Origin: Akkermansiaceae bacterium UBA5689
GTDB lineage: Bacteria; Verrucomicrobiota; Verrucomicrobiia; Verrucomicrobiales; Akkermansiaceae
Direction of reading: 5' to 3'
Assembly: GCA_002420305.1 (NCBI GenBank)
Contig: DIHT01000149.1
Location: 6,106-70,105 of the forward strand
DNA length: 64,000 bases
This document shows, in pieces, positions 25,142 to 36,130 of the stretch (position 1 is its first letter; each line of letters begins with the position of its first letter). The notes below the pieces were generated by a model. The model saw only the letters and a list, made by a program, of their open reading frames with translations, had not been told where the DNA came from and ran no database searches. The position numbers and the translations under genes are program-made.

Positions 25142-26602
25142 CTAAAGCCCAAATCCTGTGCCTGGCAGGAAGCGATAGTAGACCTCCAGCATCAGAGTGG
25201 CGAGGGCCGTATGGTAAACTGGATCGTTCTTGTTACCCGGTCCGGGATTTGGAGGAGAGCGAAAGTGGCCATCTCCCTGCTGTCCACTTAGAAGGGTGTC
25301 GCGGAACTTGTCGTTGTAGTCGAGCCAGCTCTTGCCGCCCTGATTAATAGCGGCCTGACTCACGTAGTAGTGTTCGTAAAGGTTACAGGGTCCTCCGTTG
25401 TAACTTATTTGGGCATGGCGGTCGATATAGTCCATCCCTTTACGAGCCGATCGATTGTTGGTTCCCTTGTGCTGTTGGAAGCAGAGCACCCCGGCTCCGG
25501 TGAGGGTAAAGTGCCCGCCTCCGACGGGGCTCGTTCCTGTATAGCCGAAACCGCCATTACTGTTCTGGCGACCCTCACAGTATGTAAGAGCCTTGCTGAT
25601 GCACTGCGGCATGTTCCGGAAGTTGAGTCGGGTGTGGTAACCAGCTTTGAGAGCCTGCATCTGCCATGCGGTGATAGACATATCTCCCCCCCGTCCACCT
25701 TCATCAAAGTTGTAGTCCCATCCTCCGGATGGGTTCTGATTGTCAATGATCCACTGTACTCCCAGTTGAACAGATTCTTTCAGGTTAGGAATGTTAAGTC
25801 CGAGGACTCGACAGAACATATAGGCTTCGGCCAGAGCATAGGTTGCTATCCCGTGCTCGTAGACCCAGTGCCTGTCTCCACGGGTAGTGCAAAGGCGGCC
25901 CTTGTTCTTTACGCTGTTTTCGATGAGATAAACCATTCCATTGGTGACCGCTTCCCCAAATTCCTCGGAGAGTGGTGTTTCGCAGTGACCAAGATAGGCA
26001 AGCAGAACCAGGCCGGTCTGCGCGACCTGATGGCTTCCGCCCCATGACCCATCGCGCCTTTGGACGGTCTTGAACCAACGCAAAGCCTTCATTACGGCCT
26101 CTTCACAGGCTTCCGTGCCTCCACTCTGTTTCAGTCGGCGCATCCGATCTTCAGCAGAGCAGCGCTTTCGCATGGCTGCAGGGATCTTCCCAAATCCACC
26201 ACCACCGCCGTTGCCGCCGTTGCCCCATCCTGGCCCTATATCGTCCCTGAAGCCAAAGGTGAGAGCAGGGATAGCTTCCACTTCAGGGACGGGCACCGCA
26301 AAGTTAGTGGGGCTTGCCGAAGCCATGACCTTGGCCATTGCGGAGGATGGGGCATTGGGCTTTGGGGTGACTTCTCTGGTAATTCTCTTCTCCTGAAGAG
26401 GATCTTCCTCTTCAGAACCCGCACTATAAGCAACGATCGTTGGCGAGTTGATAGCCAGCGATGGAAGGAGGATGAAAAAGAGAATGAGAATGACGAGAAC
26501 GATCGAGAGAATGGCAATAACCAGACTGGTAATGACAGAAGCCCTGCGCTGAGCGTCCAGATTAGACTGGGCCTCAGGATTGAGTCGGGCGTGAATGCTC
26601 AT
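25142..26602 (-). CDS. Membrane-anchored squalene-cyclase-like (prenyltransferase repeat) protein
   Basis: A 486-residue protein. A short cytoplasmic N-terminus is followed by a strong membrane helix (about residues 22-50), an Ala/Pro/Ser linker, a Gly/Asn-rich stretch (WGNGGNGGGGGFG), and then a domain of alpha/alpha-barrel repeats. The repeats show the QxxxGxW/F theme of squalene-hopene cyclase and prenyltransferase folds: QRRDGSWGG, NQNPSGGWDYNFDEGG, QNSNGGFGYTG, QGDGHF. The DxDD catalytic motif of hopene cyclases is not seen, so true cyclase activity is unlikely. Similar extracytoplasmic proteins are common in planctomycetes and verrucomicrobia, without known function. Repeated TATGAAAGCC elements lie upstream. 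Confidence 0.8.
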   Translation of the reverse strand: MSIHARLNPEAQSNLDAQRRASVITSLVIAILSIVLVILILFFILLPSLAINSPTIVAYSAGSEEEDPLQEKRITREVTPKPNAPSSAMAKVMASASPTNFAVPVPEVEAIPALTFGFRDDIGPGWGNGGNGGGGGFGKIPAAMRKRCSAEDRMRRLKQSGGTEACEEAVMKALRWFKTVQRRDGSWGGSHQVAQTGLVLLAYLGHCETPLSEEFGEAVTNGMVYLIENSVKNKGRLCTTRGDRHWVYEHGIATYALAEAYMFCRVLGLNIPNLKESVQLGVQWIIDNQNPSGGWDYNFDEGGRGGDMSITAWQMQALKAGYHTRLNFRNMPQCISKALTYCEGRQNSNGGFGYTGTSPVGGGHFTLTGAGVLCFQQHKGTNNRSARKGMDYIDRHAQISYNGGPCNLYEHYYVSQAAINQGGKSWLDYNDKFRDTLLSGQQGDGHFRSPPNPGPGNKNDPVYHTALATLMLEVYYRFLPGTGFGL

Positions 26603-26636
26603 GACGAAAAGGGTTTTTTCCCGGTGCGTAGGAGAC

Positions 26637-26687
26637 TATGAAAGCCTCAATGTGGGCAGCCTTTCAAGGGTAGAACGTATGAAAGCC
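26637..26687. repeat. Direct repeats upstream of the squalene-cyclase-like gene
   Basis: TATGAAAGCC occurs at 26637-26646 and again at 26678-26687, 41 bases apart (about four helical turns). A related inverted piece, GCCTTTCA, lies between them near 26659. The repeats sit 35-85 bases upstream of the minus-strand gene starting at 26602 and could be sites for a regulator. No gene lies in 26603-26759. Confidence 0.35.
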
Positions 26688-26759
26688 GCCTAATATTAGC
26701 ACGGAAGGGTAACTTAGAGGCGAGACAGGCGGCATTCCGGGAGCTATTTTAGCGTATCG

Positions 26760-28205
26760 TCAGGCGATGATCGGCTTGATCACCCGCCCCGCGACATCTG
26801 TCAGTCGGAATCTACGACCGCTGTGCTTGAAGGTGAGCTTCTTGTGATCAAGTCCGAGGAGATGGAGGATGGTTGCGTGTAGATCGTGAATCTCAACTTT
26901 GTCAGTCGCAGCACGGTGACCAATTTCATCGGTTTCCCCATAGGATGTTCCACCTTTTACTCCGCCTCCAGCAAACCAGTAGCAACCGGCATGGGGATTG
27001 TGGTCCCTTCCTGGCTTGTTACTTTTCTGTGCCACCGGTAGGCGTCCAAACTCGCCGCCCCAGATGACGAGGGTTTCGTCAAGAAGGCCACGTTCCTCAA
27101 GATCCTGAAGCAGCCCGGCAATCGGGCGGTCCGTCTCGCCTGCAAACCCGGCATGATTTCCCGCGATATCGTTGTGGCCATCCCAGCTGCGCTGGTTCTC
27201 CATCCCTCCAGAGTAAATCTGCACATAGCGGACACCCCGCTCGACCATTCGCCGAGCCATGAGACACTGGCGGGCAAAATGGCTGCACTTTCCATCATCA
27301 AGGCCGTAGAGCTTTTGAATATGGTCCGGTTCAGCGTCGACGTTGACGCACTCTGGGGCCTCCTGCTGCATCCGGTAGGCGAGTTCGAAACTTTTGATAC
27401 GGGCGGTAAGCTCTCGGTCTGCGTCGACACGGTCGAGGTGCTCGCGGTTAATCTGGTCAAGGAGCTGGAGTTGAGCATGTTGCTGAGGCTGACTGAGGCC
27501 CGCGACGCGCTTCAGATTAGGGATGGGGTCACCCTTGGTATTGATCCATGTCCCTTGAAAGGATCCCGGGAGAAATCCGTTTCCCCAGTTCGAAGCATGT
27601 CCCTTGGGCAGCCCTCGCCCTTTTGGATCGCTCATTACCATGAAGGCCGGAAGGTTTTCATTCTCGGTGCCTAATCCATAGGAAACCCAGCTTCCTACAC
27701 AGGGATGGCCCATGCGCGTGACGCCGGTATTGGCCATGAAAAGCGCCGGGCTATGGTTGTTGGATTGGGTGTGGAAGGACTTCACGAACGCCATTTTGTC
27801 CACGTGCTTTGAAAGGTGCGGAAAAATGGATGAGGCCCAGGCGCCACTTTGGCCGTGCTGCCTGAACTCGAAGGGAGATTTCATCAGGGGGCCGACCGCG
27901 TTTGCGAAAAATCCGGTAGTGGGATCAAAGCCCTCAAGCTTCTGACCATCCCGCCTTGTGAGCTCGGGTTTATAATCCCATGTATCCAGGTGAGAGGGAC
28001 CCCCGTTGATGAAGAGCCAGATCACGTGCTTGGCCTTCCCCTCGAAATGCGGCTTTCGCGCTTCAAGGGGATTTTCTCCAAGTGGGACTGTGGCATGCCC
28101 CTGCTCGTGAAGTAACGACGCCAGAGCAAGGGCGCCCATCCCTCCTCCCGCTTTACTGAGTAATTCTCTGCGGGTCCAAGCGGTCTCAATACTGGTTTCG
28201 TTCAT
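26760..28205 (-). CDS. DUF1501 family protein with Tat signal
   Basis: A 481-residue DUF1501 protein. The N-terminus has a twin-arginine motif, TRRELLS (Arg12-Arg13), followed by a Gly/Ala/Leu-rich hydrophobic stretch, so it is probably exported folded. The body has HVIWLFINGGPSHLDTWDYKP, GVRYVQIYSGGMENQRSWDGH (key parts: INGGPSHLDTWD, SWDGH) and GGEFGRLPVAQ, with metal-binding-like Asp and His residues reminiscent of the alkaline phosphatase/sulfatase fold. Its role is not established. The gene starts three bases after the stop of the PSD1-type cytochrome gene, the usual pairing in this phylum. Confidence 0.9.
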   Translation of the reverse strand: MNETSIETAWTRRELLSKAGGGMGALALASLLHEQGHATVPLGENPLEARKPHFEGKAKHVIWLFINGGPSHLDTWDYKPELTRRDGQKLEGFDPTTGFFANAVGPLMKSPFEFRQHGQSGAWASSIFPHLSKHVDKMAFVKSFHTQSNNHSPALFMANTGVTRMGHPCVGSWVSYGLGTENENLPAFMVMSDPKGRGLPKGHASNWGNGFLPGSFQGTWINTKGDPIPNLKRVAGLSQPQQHAQLQLLDQINREHLDRVDADRELTARIKSFELAYRMQQEAPECVNVDAEPDHIQKLYGLDDGKCSHFARQCLMARRMVERGVRYVQIYSGGMENQRSWDGHNDIAGNHAGFAGETDRPIAGLLQDLEERGLLDETLVIWGGEFGRLPVAQKSNKPGRDHNPHAGCYWFAGGGVKGGTSYGETDEIGHRAATDKVEIHDLHATILHLLGLDHKKLTFKHSGRRFRLTDVAGRVIKPIIA

Positions 28206-28208
28206 ATC

Positions 28209-31200
28209 TTATTCCACGTAAATCATTTCGTTGGAAGCGAGCAGGGCGTGACAGAGATCTATCATGGCGGGCTCCTCCCTGCCGCCATAGCTCGCAGTTT
28301 GTTTTCGGAGGAATTTCTTCAGTTGTGCTCTCCGCTCTGGAGATGGCAGGGCGCCGTGCGCCCGGCAAACAGCACTCCCAACCGGGTCGCTACTTCCGAG
28401 AACTATTTTTGCGAAGTGAGCTGCCATTTCACGGATCTGGGGACTGTTTATAAAGACGAGTGCCTGCGAGGGAGTGGTGGTAATGGCACGCCGACCCTGG
28501 CTTGTCATGGTGTCCGGCCAGTCAAAGAGCTGCATCATGGGAATCAATTTACTGCGCTTGACGGAAAAGTAGATGCTGCGGCGTTTCATGCCTTGATCCA
28601 GAGTGCCAGCTCCATACATCCGGCGATCTATCATCCCGCTAACAGCTAGAGCGTTATCCCGGAGAACCTCTGCCTCAAGGCGGCGGGGACTGCGCTTCCA
28701 CCAATAGCTATTAGAGGGGTCCAGTGCCTTATTAGGCTCACTCTCTGTAGAGCCCATCTGATAAGCGGCGGTCATCATGATCTTCTTGTGGAGTCGTTTG
28801 AGTGTCCATCCGTTCGCGATGAGATCATGGGCGAGATAATCCAGAAGAGCTGGGTGGGTAGGCTTGCTTCCCTGAAATCCAAAGTCGTTTACGGATTCTA
28901 CGATGCCTCGTCCAAAATGATGGTACCAGAGGCGGTTCACAATGACCCTCGCAAGAAGGTGCCCAGCTCCATGGTCTACGTCGGTGATCCATTTCGCTAC
29001 CATGCTTCGCTTCATCGAAGTCCGGGAGCCGGGAGGCTGTTCTACGGCCCAGTAGTCGGCGGTTTTATTGTTCCGAGTGAGAACTTCGAGGAAGTCGACC
29101 GGGGCTATCCCATTTTTCTGGGCAGGATCGCCGCGGACCAGATAGTAACTTTCCTTATAAAAATCAGGCACTTTTCCACTATTGGTGTGATGTCGCATCG
29201 GCTTCAGGCCTTCCGTGCATATCATCACCTTTTCCTTTTTACCTACGGGCCGAGTGGATTCGAGAGCTGCGACTCGGCTCTGGATGCTGGCCCAGTCAGG
29301 GTCCAGCTGGAGGTACAGCTCAAGCATTCGCGGTTGGTCTGCCTTCTGGTCTGCTCTTTCGGAAGCTCTACCAAGAGTGAGTAGTTCCTTTCGAGCGTTC
29401 TTTTGTGGATCCTTGTCCCCCTCAACCAGTGGAAGGTGAGCCGGGGGTCGGGCACTAACTGAAATTCTGAGCCGCCCGATGGCATGTTGACTGTTGAGCT
29501 CGAAGTGCAGTTTCAGGGAGAGTCGCCTCCCAGGACCTTTGATGAGGTCCGGGTTACTGATCTCAAAGACGGTGGCATGGTCCTTTCCGAATTGAGGATC
29601 GATCGCCCAGCCGGTTCTGCTGTTTCCATCAATGATACGGTCGACATGAAGCTGGGAGCTCTGGTTGAAGGTGGCGCGTGGGTCCGTGAGTTCAAGAGTT
29701 CGGCTACCTGCCGTCACCTCAAGATTTGAAAGCCCAATATTTCCATTGCTTGCGCGGCCCGGCCCTCCTCGCTTCATTGAGGGATGACTCAGGGCCTCGA
29801 TTCTCAGAGCTCGGATCTGCTCGATGGGGGAGGTCGCTACGAAGGTGTAGACATCAGAGGATGGGTTAGGGCCACTAGCGAGATAGGAGCCGTCTTTCAG
29901 GCGCTGGAAGGTAGCACCTCCTTTTGAAACGAGGGGCTCTGCGATTAGTGTAGACCATGATGAATCCTCCTTCTCAATTTGTTGGGCAAGATTTTTTCTC
30001 AGCCACGCGTCGAGTCTCTTCGGTGCTTTTTCTTTTCTGAAGAGATTCGCTTCATCGTCCAGTTTAGCCATGGCGAGATTGAATGCCTTTATTGCTTCTC
30101 CGGTCGGCTTGCTGATCTCGAGGTCGACTTCGGTTCGGACAGTTTGTGTGAACGCACTGAGCAGCTCGTAGTAATCTTTCGTGGGAATTGGATCGTACTT
30201 GTGATCATGGCATCGGGCGCATCCAACCGTGGTTGCAAGCATGGCGGATCCCATCGTTGCAACCATGTCATCGGTAGCATCAAATCGAATACGCTCAGCC
30301 TCGCTCAGGGTTATCTGGGTCGGATAAACGCCGGCCCCCAGAAATCCTGTCGCAGCGAGCGCCTCGGGATTGTCGGGATCCAGTTCGTCTCCTGCGATCT
30401 GCCATTGAACAAAAGTATTGTAGGGCATGTCCGAGTTCAGGGCTCGAATCACAAAGTCGCGGAAATGAAATGCGTATTTGCGATCGTAGTCATGCTCGAA
30501 ACCGTGGCTCTCTGCGAATCTCGCGACATCCAGCCAGTGTCTGGCCCAGCGTTCGCCGTAGCCAGGGCGATTGAGGAGTCCTGTGATAAGCTTTTCGTAT
30601 GCTTCCGGGTCCTTGTTATCGACAAAGGAGTCAATTTCCTCGGGAGTCGGGGGAAGACCTATGAGATCGAGATAGGCTCGACGGATGAGTTTTTCGGGAG
30701 CAATTGGGCCGGCTGCTTTGAGCCCGTGTTCATCATGACTTGCAAGCAGGTAGCGATCGATCGCGGATTGCTCCTTATGGTTCTTGGTGGGAGGAGCACG
30801 CAGTTCCAGGGGAGCATAAGCCCAATAGCGCCGGTCCTCAGGAGTCACCTGCATAGGCGCTTTCCCTGCCGGACTTTTTTCCAGCAGCGGTTTGTCGTAG
30901 GCGGCGCCCAGAATGATCCACTCCTCAATAGCTGCGATCGCCGCAGCGGGCAGTTTTGGTTTCTTAGGAGGCATCGCGATCTCTTGTTCTAGATGAGCGA
31001 CTGCGAGAAAGAGGAGGCTTTCCATTGGTTTACCCGGGACGACTGCCACTCCCTGATCGCCACCTTTCATGAGAGCTTCCCTTGTGACGAGATCGAGCCC
31101 GGACTTGGTCTTCTCTCCACCATGACAGCGCAGGCAGTGCTCCTTCAGGATAGGGCTTACAGTTTTGTCGAAAAGAGCCTGGCTGGCCGCCATCTTTGTT

Positions 31201-31274
31201 GCGTGGTCCTGCTCGACTGCCAGGGCCATCCGAGCCAGGGAGAGAATCACAAGAATGGATCGCACGATGGGCAT
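28209..31274 (-). CDS. Planctomycete-type cytochrome c with DUF1549 and DUF1553 (PSD1 family)
   Basis: A 1021-residue exported protein: signal peptide (about 1-19), then a single cytochrome c domain of the planctomycete type with haem motif C47-L-R-C50-H51 and Met-containing EIAMPPKK, then DUF1549 (LIRRAYLDLIGLPPTPEEID, RWARHWLDVARFAESHG), a jelly-roll-like insert, and C-terminal DUF1553 (VNRLWYHHFGRGIV, SPRRLEAEVLRDNALAVSG, TTPSQALVFINSPQI). It should act in the periplasm, passing electrons through the haem, but its substrate is unknown. It is the first gene of a tight two-gene operon with the DUF1501 gene. Confidence 0.92.
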   Translation of the reverse strand: MPIVRSILVILSLARMALAVEQDHATKMAASQALFDKTVSPILKEHCLRCHGGEKTKSGLDLVTREALMKGGDQGVAVVPGKPMESLLFLAVAHLEQEIAMPPKKPKLPAAAIAAIEEWIILGAAYDKPLLEKSPAGKAPMQVTPEDRRYWAYAPLELRAPPTKNHKEQSAIDRYLLASHDEHGLKAAGPIAPEKLIRRAYLDLIGLPPTPEEIDSFVDNKDPEAYEKLITGLLNRPGYGERWARHWLDVARFAESHGFEHDYDRKYAFHFRDFVIRALNSDMPYNTFVQWQIAGDELDPDNPEALAATGFLGAGVYPTQITLSEAERIRFDATDDMVATMGSAMLATTVGCARCHDHKYDPIPTKDYYELLSAFTQTVRTEVDLEISKPTGEAIKAFNLAMAKLDDEANLFRKEKAPKRLDAWLRKNLAQQIEKEDSSWSTLIAEPLVSKGGATFQRLKDGSYLASGPNPSSDVYTFVATSPIEQIRALRIEALSHPSMKRGGPGRASNGNIGLSNLEVTAGSRTLELTDPRATFNQSSQLHVDRIIDGNSRTGWAIDPQFGKDHATVFEISNPDLIKGPGRRLSLKLHFELNSQHAIGRLRISVSARPPAHLPLVEGDKDPQKNARKELLTLGRASERADQKADQPRMLELYLQLDPDWASIQSRVAALESTRPVGKKEKVMICTEGLKPMRHHTNSGKVPDFYKESYYLVRGDPAQKNGIAPVDFLEVLTRNNKTADYWAVEQPPGSRTSMKRSMVAKWITDVDHGAGHLLARVIVNRLWYHHFGRGIVESVNDFGFQGSKPTHPALLDYLAHDLIANGWTLKRLHKKIMMTAAYQMGSTESEPNKALDPSNSYWWKRSPRRLEAEVLRDNALAVSGMIDRRMYGAGTLDQGMKRRSIYFSVKRSKLIPMMQLFDWPDTMTSQGRRAITTTPSQALVFINSPQIREMAAHFAKIVLGSSDPVGSAVCRAHGALPSPERRAQLKKFLRKQTASYGGREEPAMIDLCHALLASNEMIYVE

Positions 31275-31411
31275 CCCGCAGAGTCACCCCCTGATGTCGA
31301 AGTGGCAAGTCCCCAAGATGGGCGACCCGCACCCTTATCCAGAGAATCCCTGCAGCCGCGGCTCTAGGTAACCCCGGGAGAAAATCGTCCCACCCCCAAT
31401 CTGTGATTCGT

Positions 31412-33913
<2,502 letters not shown>

Positions 33914-34073
33914 GCCTGAGGTTGTAACCGGGGATTACGATGATTGAACGCGAAAGTTATTCACAGAGCCTATCCAGAGAGAAACAGCATACCGTTTTGG
34001 ATGTCCGGATCAGGGTCTGCTGACCTTGAACAGGTGTTTGTGATCGCGTGAGAGCTTGCTAGGATCAGGAATC

Positions 34074-34847
34074 ATGAAATTCGCTCTCTTGCTCCTCCTT
34101 GCGATAGCAGGCGCACCTGGGTTGCCCTTATTGGCTGGTGAGAAGTGGGACCAGGATAAGGCGAAAAGTATGATCGCCAAGGTGCTGGAGGTGGAAAAGG
34201 CAGGAGGGTTGCCATGGAATCGTATTCCTTGGAGGATCCAGGCCCAAAGTGCGCTGCAGGAATCCCGGGCCACGGGAAAGCCACTGTTTATCTTTTTTTT
34301 CGTGCCACAGTCCGGTCCACCAACAGAACCTTGTGGGTTGGAGGGCCGACTTCTTCGAACGCATGTGCTTTCAGAGCCAAAGATCATCGAAATGGTGAAG
34401 GCGCGATGCATACCTATGAAAATACGGCTGGAGAAGGGAGAGGATTACCCCGTTGATTGGCCGGCACTGAAACACTGGGCTACAGCTTTCAAGTTTTCCA
34501 ACGAAAGGGGATTTGCCGGGTGTTCAGTAATTAGCTCTGACCTCGCGATCGAATTTGGAAATAGCGGCTCGGCAAGAATCTACGAGCTCCTGAGTTCGCC
34601 GGCCTTTGATTCGGAAGCGATTCTCGGGATGTTGAAGCGGGCGATGGAACGGGTCAATGAGGAGCGATCAATCCTCGTCCAGCGAGGTATCAGCAACGAA
34701 GAACGACGGGCAGAGATTCTGCGGTTTCGCAAAGGGGTCACTCGAGCCGTTCGCAGCGAAGGGAGAAGAAATCTTCCCCCCGCAGGATATTCCCTGGAGC
34801 AAGCTCTTGAATTGTATCGGGTGGCTGGAGTCGAGGCTACGAAATAG
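34074..34847 (+). CDS. Exported thioredoxin-fold protein without CXXC
   Basis: A 257-residue protein with a signal peptide (MKFALLLLLAIAGAPGLP region, cleavage about residue 22). A segment WRIQAQSALQESRATGKPLFIFFF, then two long helices, resembles the start of thioredoxin-like DUF255/thioredoxin_7 proteins (W...AL..A...KPL.I.F). Where the redox motif should be there is PPTEPCGLEG, with a single cysteine, so classical dithiol chemistry is unlikely. The C-terminal part is charged and helical. I chose the ATG at 34074 because the signal peptide starts there. Sixty-one bases separate it from the cytochrome b562-like gene, a possible operon. Confidence 0.55.
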   Translation: MKFALLLLLAIAGAPGLPLLAGEKWDQDKAKSMIAKVLEVEKAGGLPWNRIPWRIQAQSALQESRATGKPLFIFFFVPQSGPPTEPCGLEGRLLRTHVLSEPKIIEMVKARCIPMKIRLEKGEDYPVDWPALKHWATAFKFSNERGFAGCSVISSDLAIEFGNSGSARIYELLSSPAFDSEAILGMLKRAMERVNEERSILVQRGISNEERRAEILRFRKGVTRAVRSEGRRNLPPAGYSLEQALELYRVAGVEATK

Positions 34848-34908
34848 GCCGTGTGGATCTACCGAGGCGGTTGACAAGGCCGGCGGTCTTGGCGAGTAGT
34901 TATCTGTT

Positions 34909-35367
34909 ATGAAAAACCAGCCATTTTGTGTGATCCTTGCCCTTATCACTATCCTGGGCCTTTCAGACCCGGGAGTCGCTGCAGATAGTGACGCTCCAGA
35001 GAAAGAGGCTCCGCCAAAGGATATGGCCGAGGCGATGGACGCAATGAGTGGATCGCTTAAATTACTGCGCCGACTGAAGCGTGATCCCGATCGATGGACT
35101 AAAAGTGCAGCGATGGTCGCAAAGGGATCATCTGTCGTGATTTCAGCAATGAGAATGATACCACGGGAAATTCAGGATCTCCCTGATGGACCCGCCAAGC
35201 TAAAGGCACTTGCGGATTCACGAAGACTCATGGGGCTAACACTCGCCGGGTATGGGCGCCTGGAGTTAGCTTTCCTCGCGGAGAGTGAGGAGCAAGTAGA
35301 AGAAGCTCTTGATTTTCTGAAAGAGATCAAAGCTGAATCCCACGAGAAATATAACCGGGGCCAATAG
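34909..35367 (+). CDS. Exported cytochrome b562-like four-helix protein
   Basis: A 152-residue protein with a signal peptide ending near VAA (residue 25). The mature part is all helical. Its N-terminal helix, AEAMDAMSGSLKLLRRL, aligns with the first helix of cytochrome b562 (EDNMETLNDNLKVI), giving Met43 or Met46 as the haem ligand. Its C-terminus, LKEIKAESHEKY, matches the b562 end LKTTRNAYHQKY, placing His145 as the second ligand. Spacing is 99-102 residues against 95 in the E. coli protein. A periplasmic electron carrier is likely, but no redox partner is adjacent apart from exported cytochrome and cupredoxin proteins elsewhere in the window. Confidence 0.65.
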   Translation: MKNQPFCVILALITILGLSDPGVAADSDAPEKEAPPKDMAEAMDAMSGSLKLLRRLKRDPDRWTKSAAMVAKGSSVVISAMRMIPREIQDLPDGPAKLKALADSRRLMGLTLAGYGRLELAFLAESEEQVEEALDFLKEIKAESHEKYNRGQ

Positions 35368-35423
35368 GCCCCACGCGTAGCGAGCTTCAGGTTATCACGG
35401 AGAGAGGGACTATTCTTTCAACC

Positions 35424-36080
35424 TCAGCGCACAATACTCACGGGAGTGCCAATGGACAGCATGGTATAGACTGCTGAAGCAACCTTGGATGGTATTCGCA
35501 CGCAGCCATGAGAGGCGGGGTAACGGGGCACCTTGCCTTGGTGCATACCCAGCCCTTTCCAGGTGAGTCGCATCCAGTAAGGCATTACGGCACCCTTGAA
35601 CTCTCCACCTTCAGGAACCTCGTCTTCGGTAATGTCGGCGTCGTTCTTGTAGATATTACCCTCGGAATCGTAGATTGTTCCGTAGAGATTTGATTGCTTT
35701 TCACGCTGCACCTTTTCGACGATCCGATACCTGCCCGGAGGCGTTGGAAAGGTTTTTCGGCCGGAGGCAATGGGGTAATCCAATGCGATTTCGTCGTCGT
35801 TATAAATTCGAGCTCTCTGGAGCGAGAGGATAATCTCGACTCGTGTGTTTTCTTCGTTCAAGGCGCCGAAAGCGGTCGTATCCTTATATACCTTGTAGGT
35901 CTTGGGATAAGAAGGTTCTGCGGTGAAGTGGGCATAACTTCCCACAGGGTATGGGTTAACCCACTGCGCTTTCAGGATCTTTACCTGATCGGGATTCGGG
36001 TCGGGGGTAAGAGAACAACTCGTAATCGCCGGGATGATGGCAGAAAGGAGAGCTAGAAGTATTTTATCAGGAAGATTCAT
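35424..36080 (-). CDS. L,D-transpeptidase (YkuD family), lipoprotein
   Basis: A 218-residue predicted lipoprotein: signal peptide then ITSC lipobox (Cys22). The catalytic domain shows the region GRKTFPTPPGRYRI and the active-site HGCVRIP, with Cys near residue 193 and the invariant His and Arg. Such enzymes make 3-3 crosslinks in peptidoglycan or attach proteins to it. A TTG four codons upstream is possible, but the ATG at 36080 is preferred. It follows the Fpg-family gene by 50 bases on the same strand. Confidence 0.92.
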   Translation of the reverse strand: MNLPDKILLALLSAIIPAITSCSLTPDPNPDQVKILKAQWVNPYPVGSYAHFTAEPSYPKTYKVYKDTTAFGALNEENTRVEIILSLQRARIYNDDEIALDYPIASGRKTFPTPPGRYRIVEKVQREKQSNLYGTIYDSEGNIYKNDADITEDEVPEGGEFKGAVMPYWMRLTWKGLGMHQGKVPRYPASHGCVRIPSKVASAVYTMLSIGTPVSIVR

Positions 36081-36130
36081 ACGAACAGCCAATTCCTAGC
36101 GGGGTTATCGTAACACCGCGGGGAAGAATC

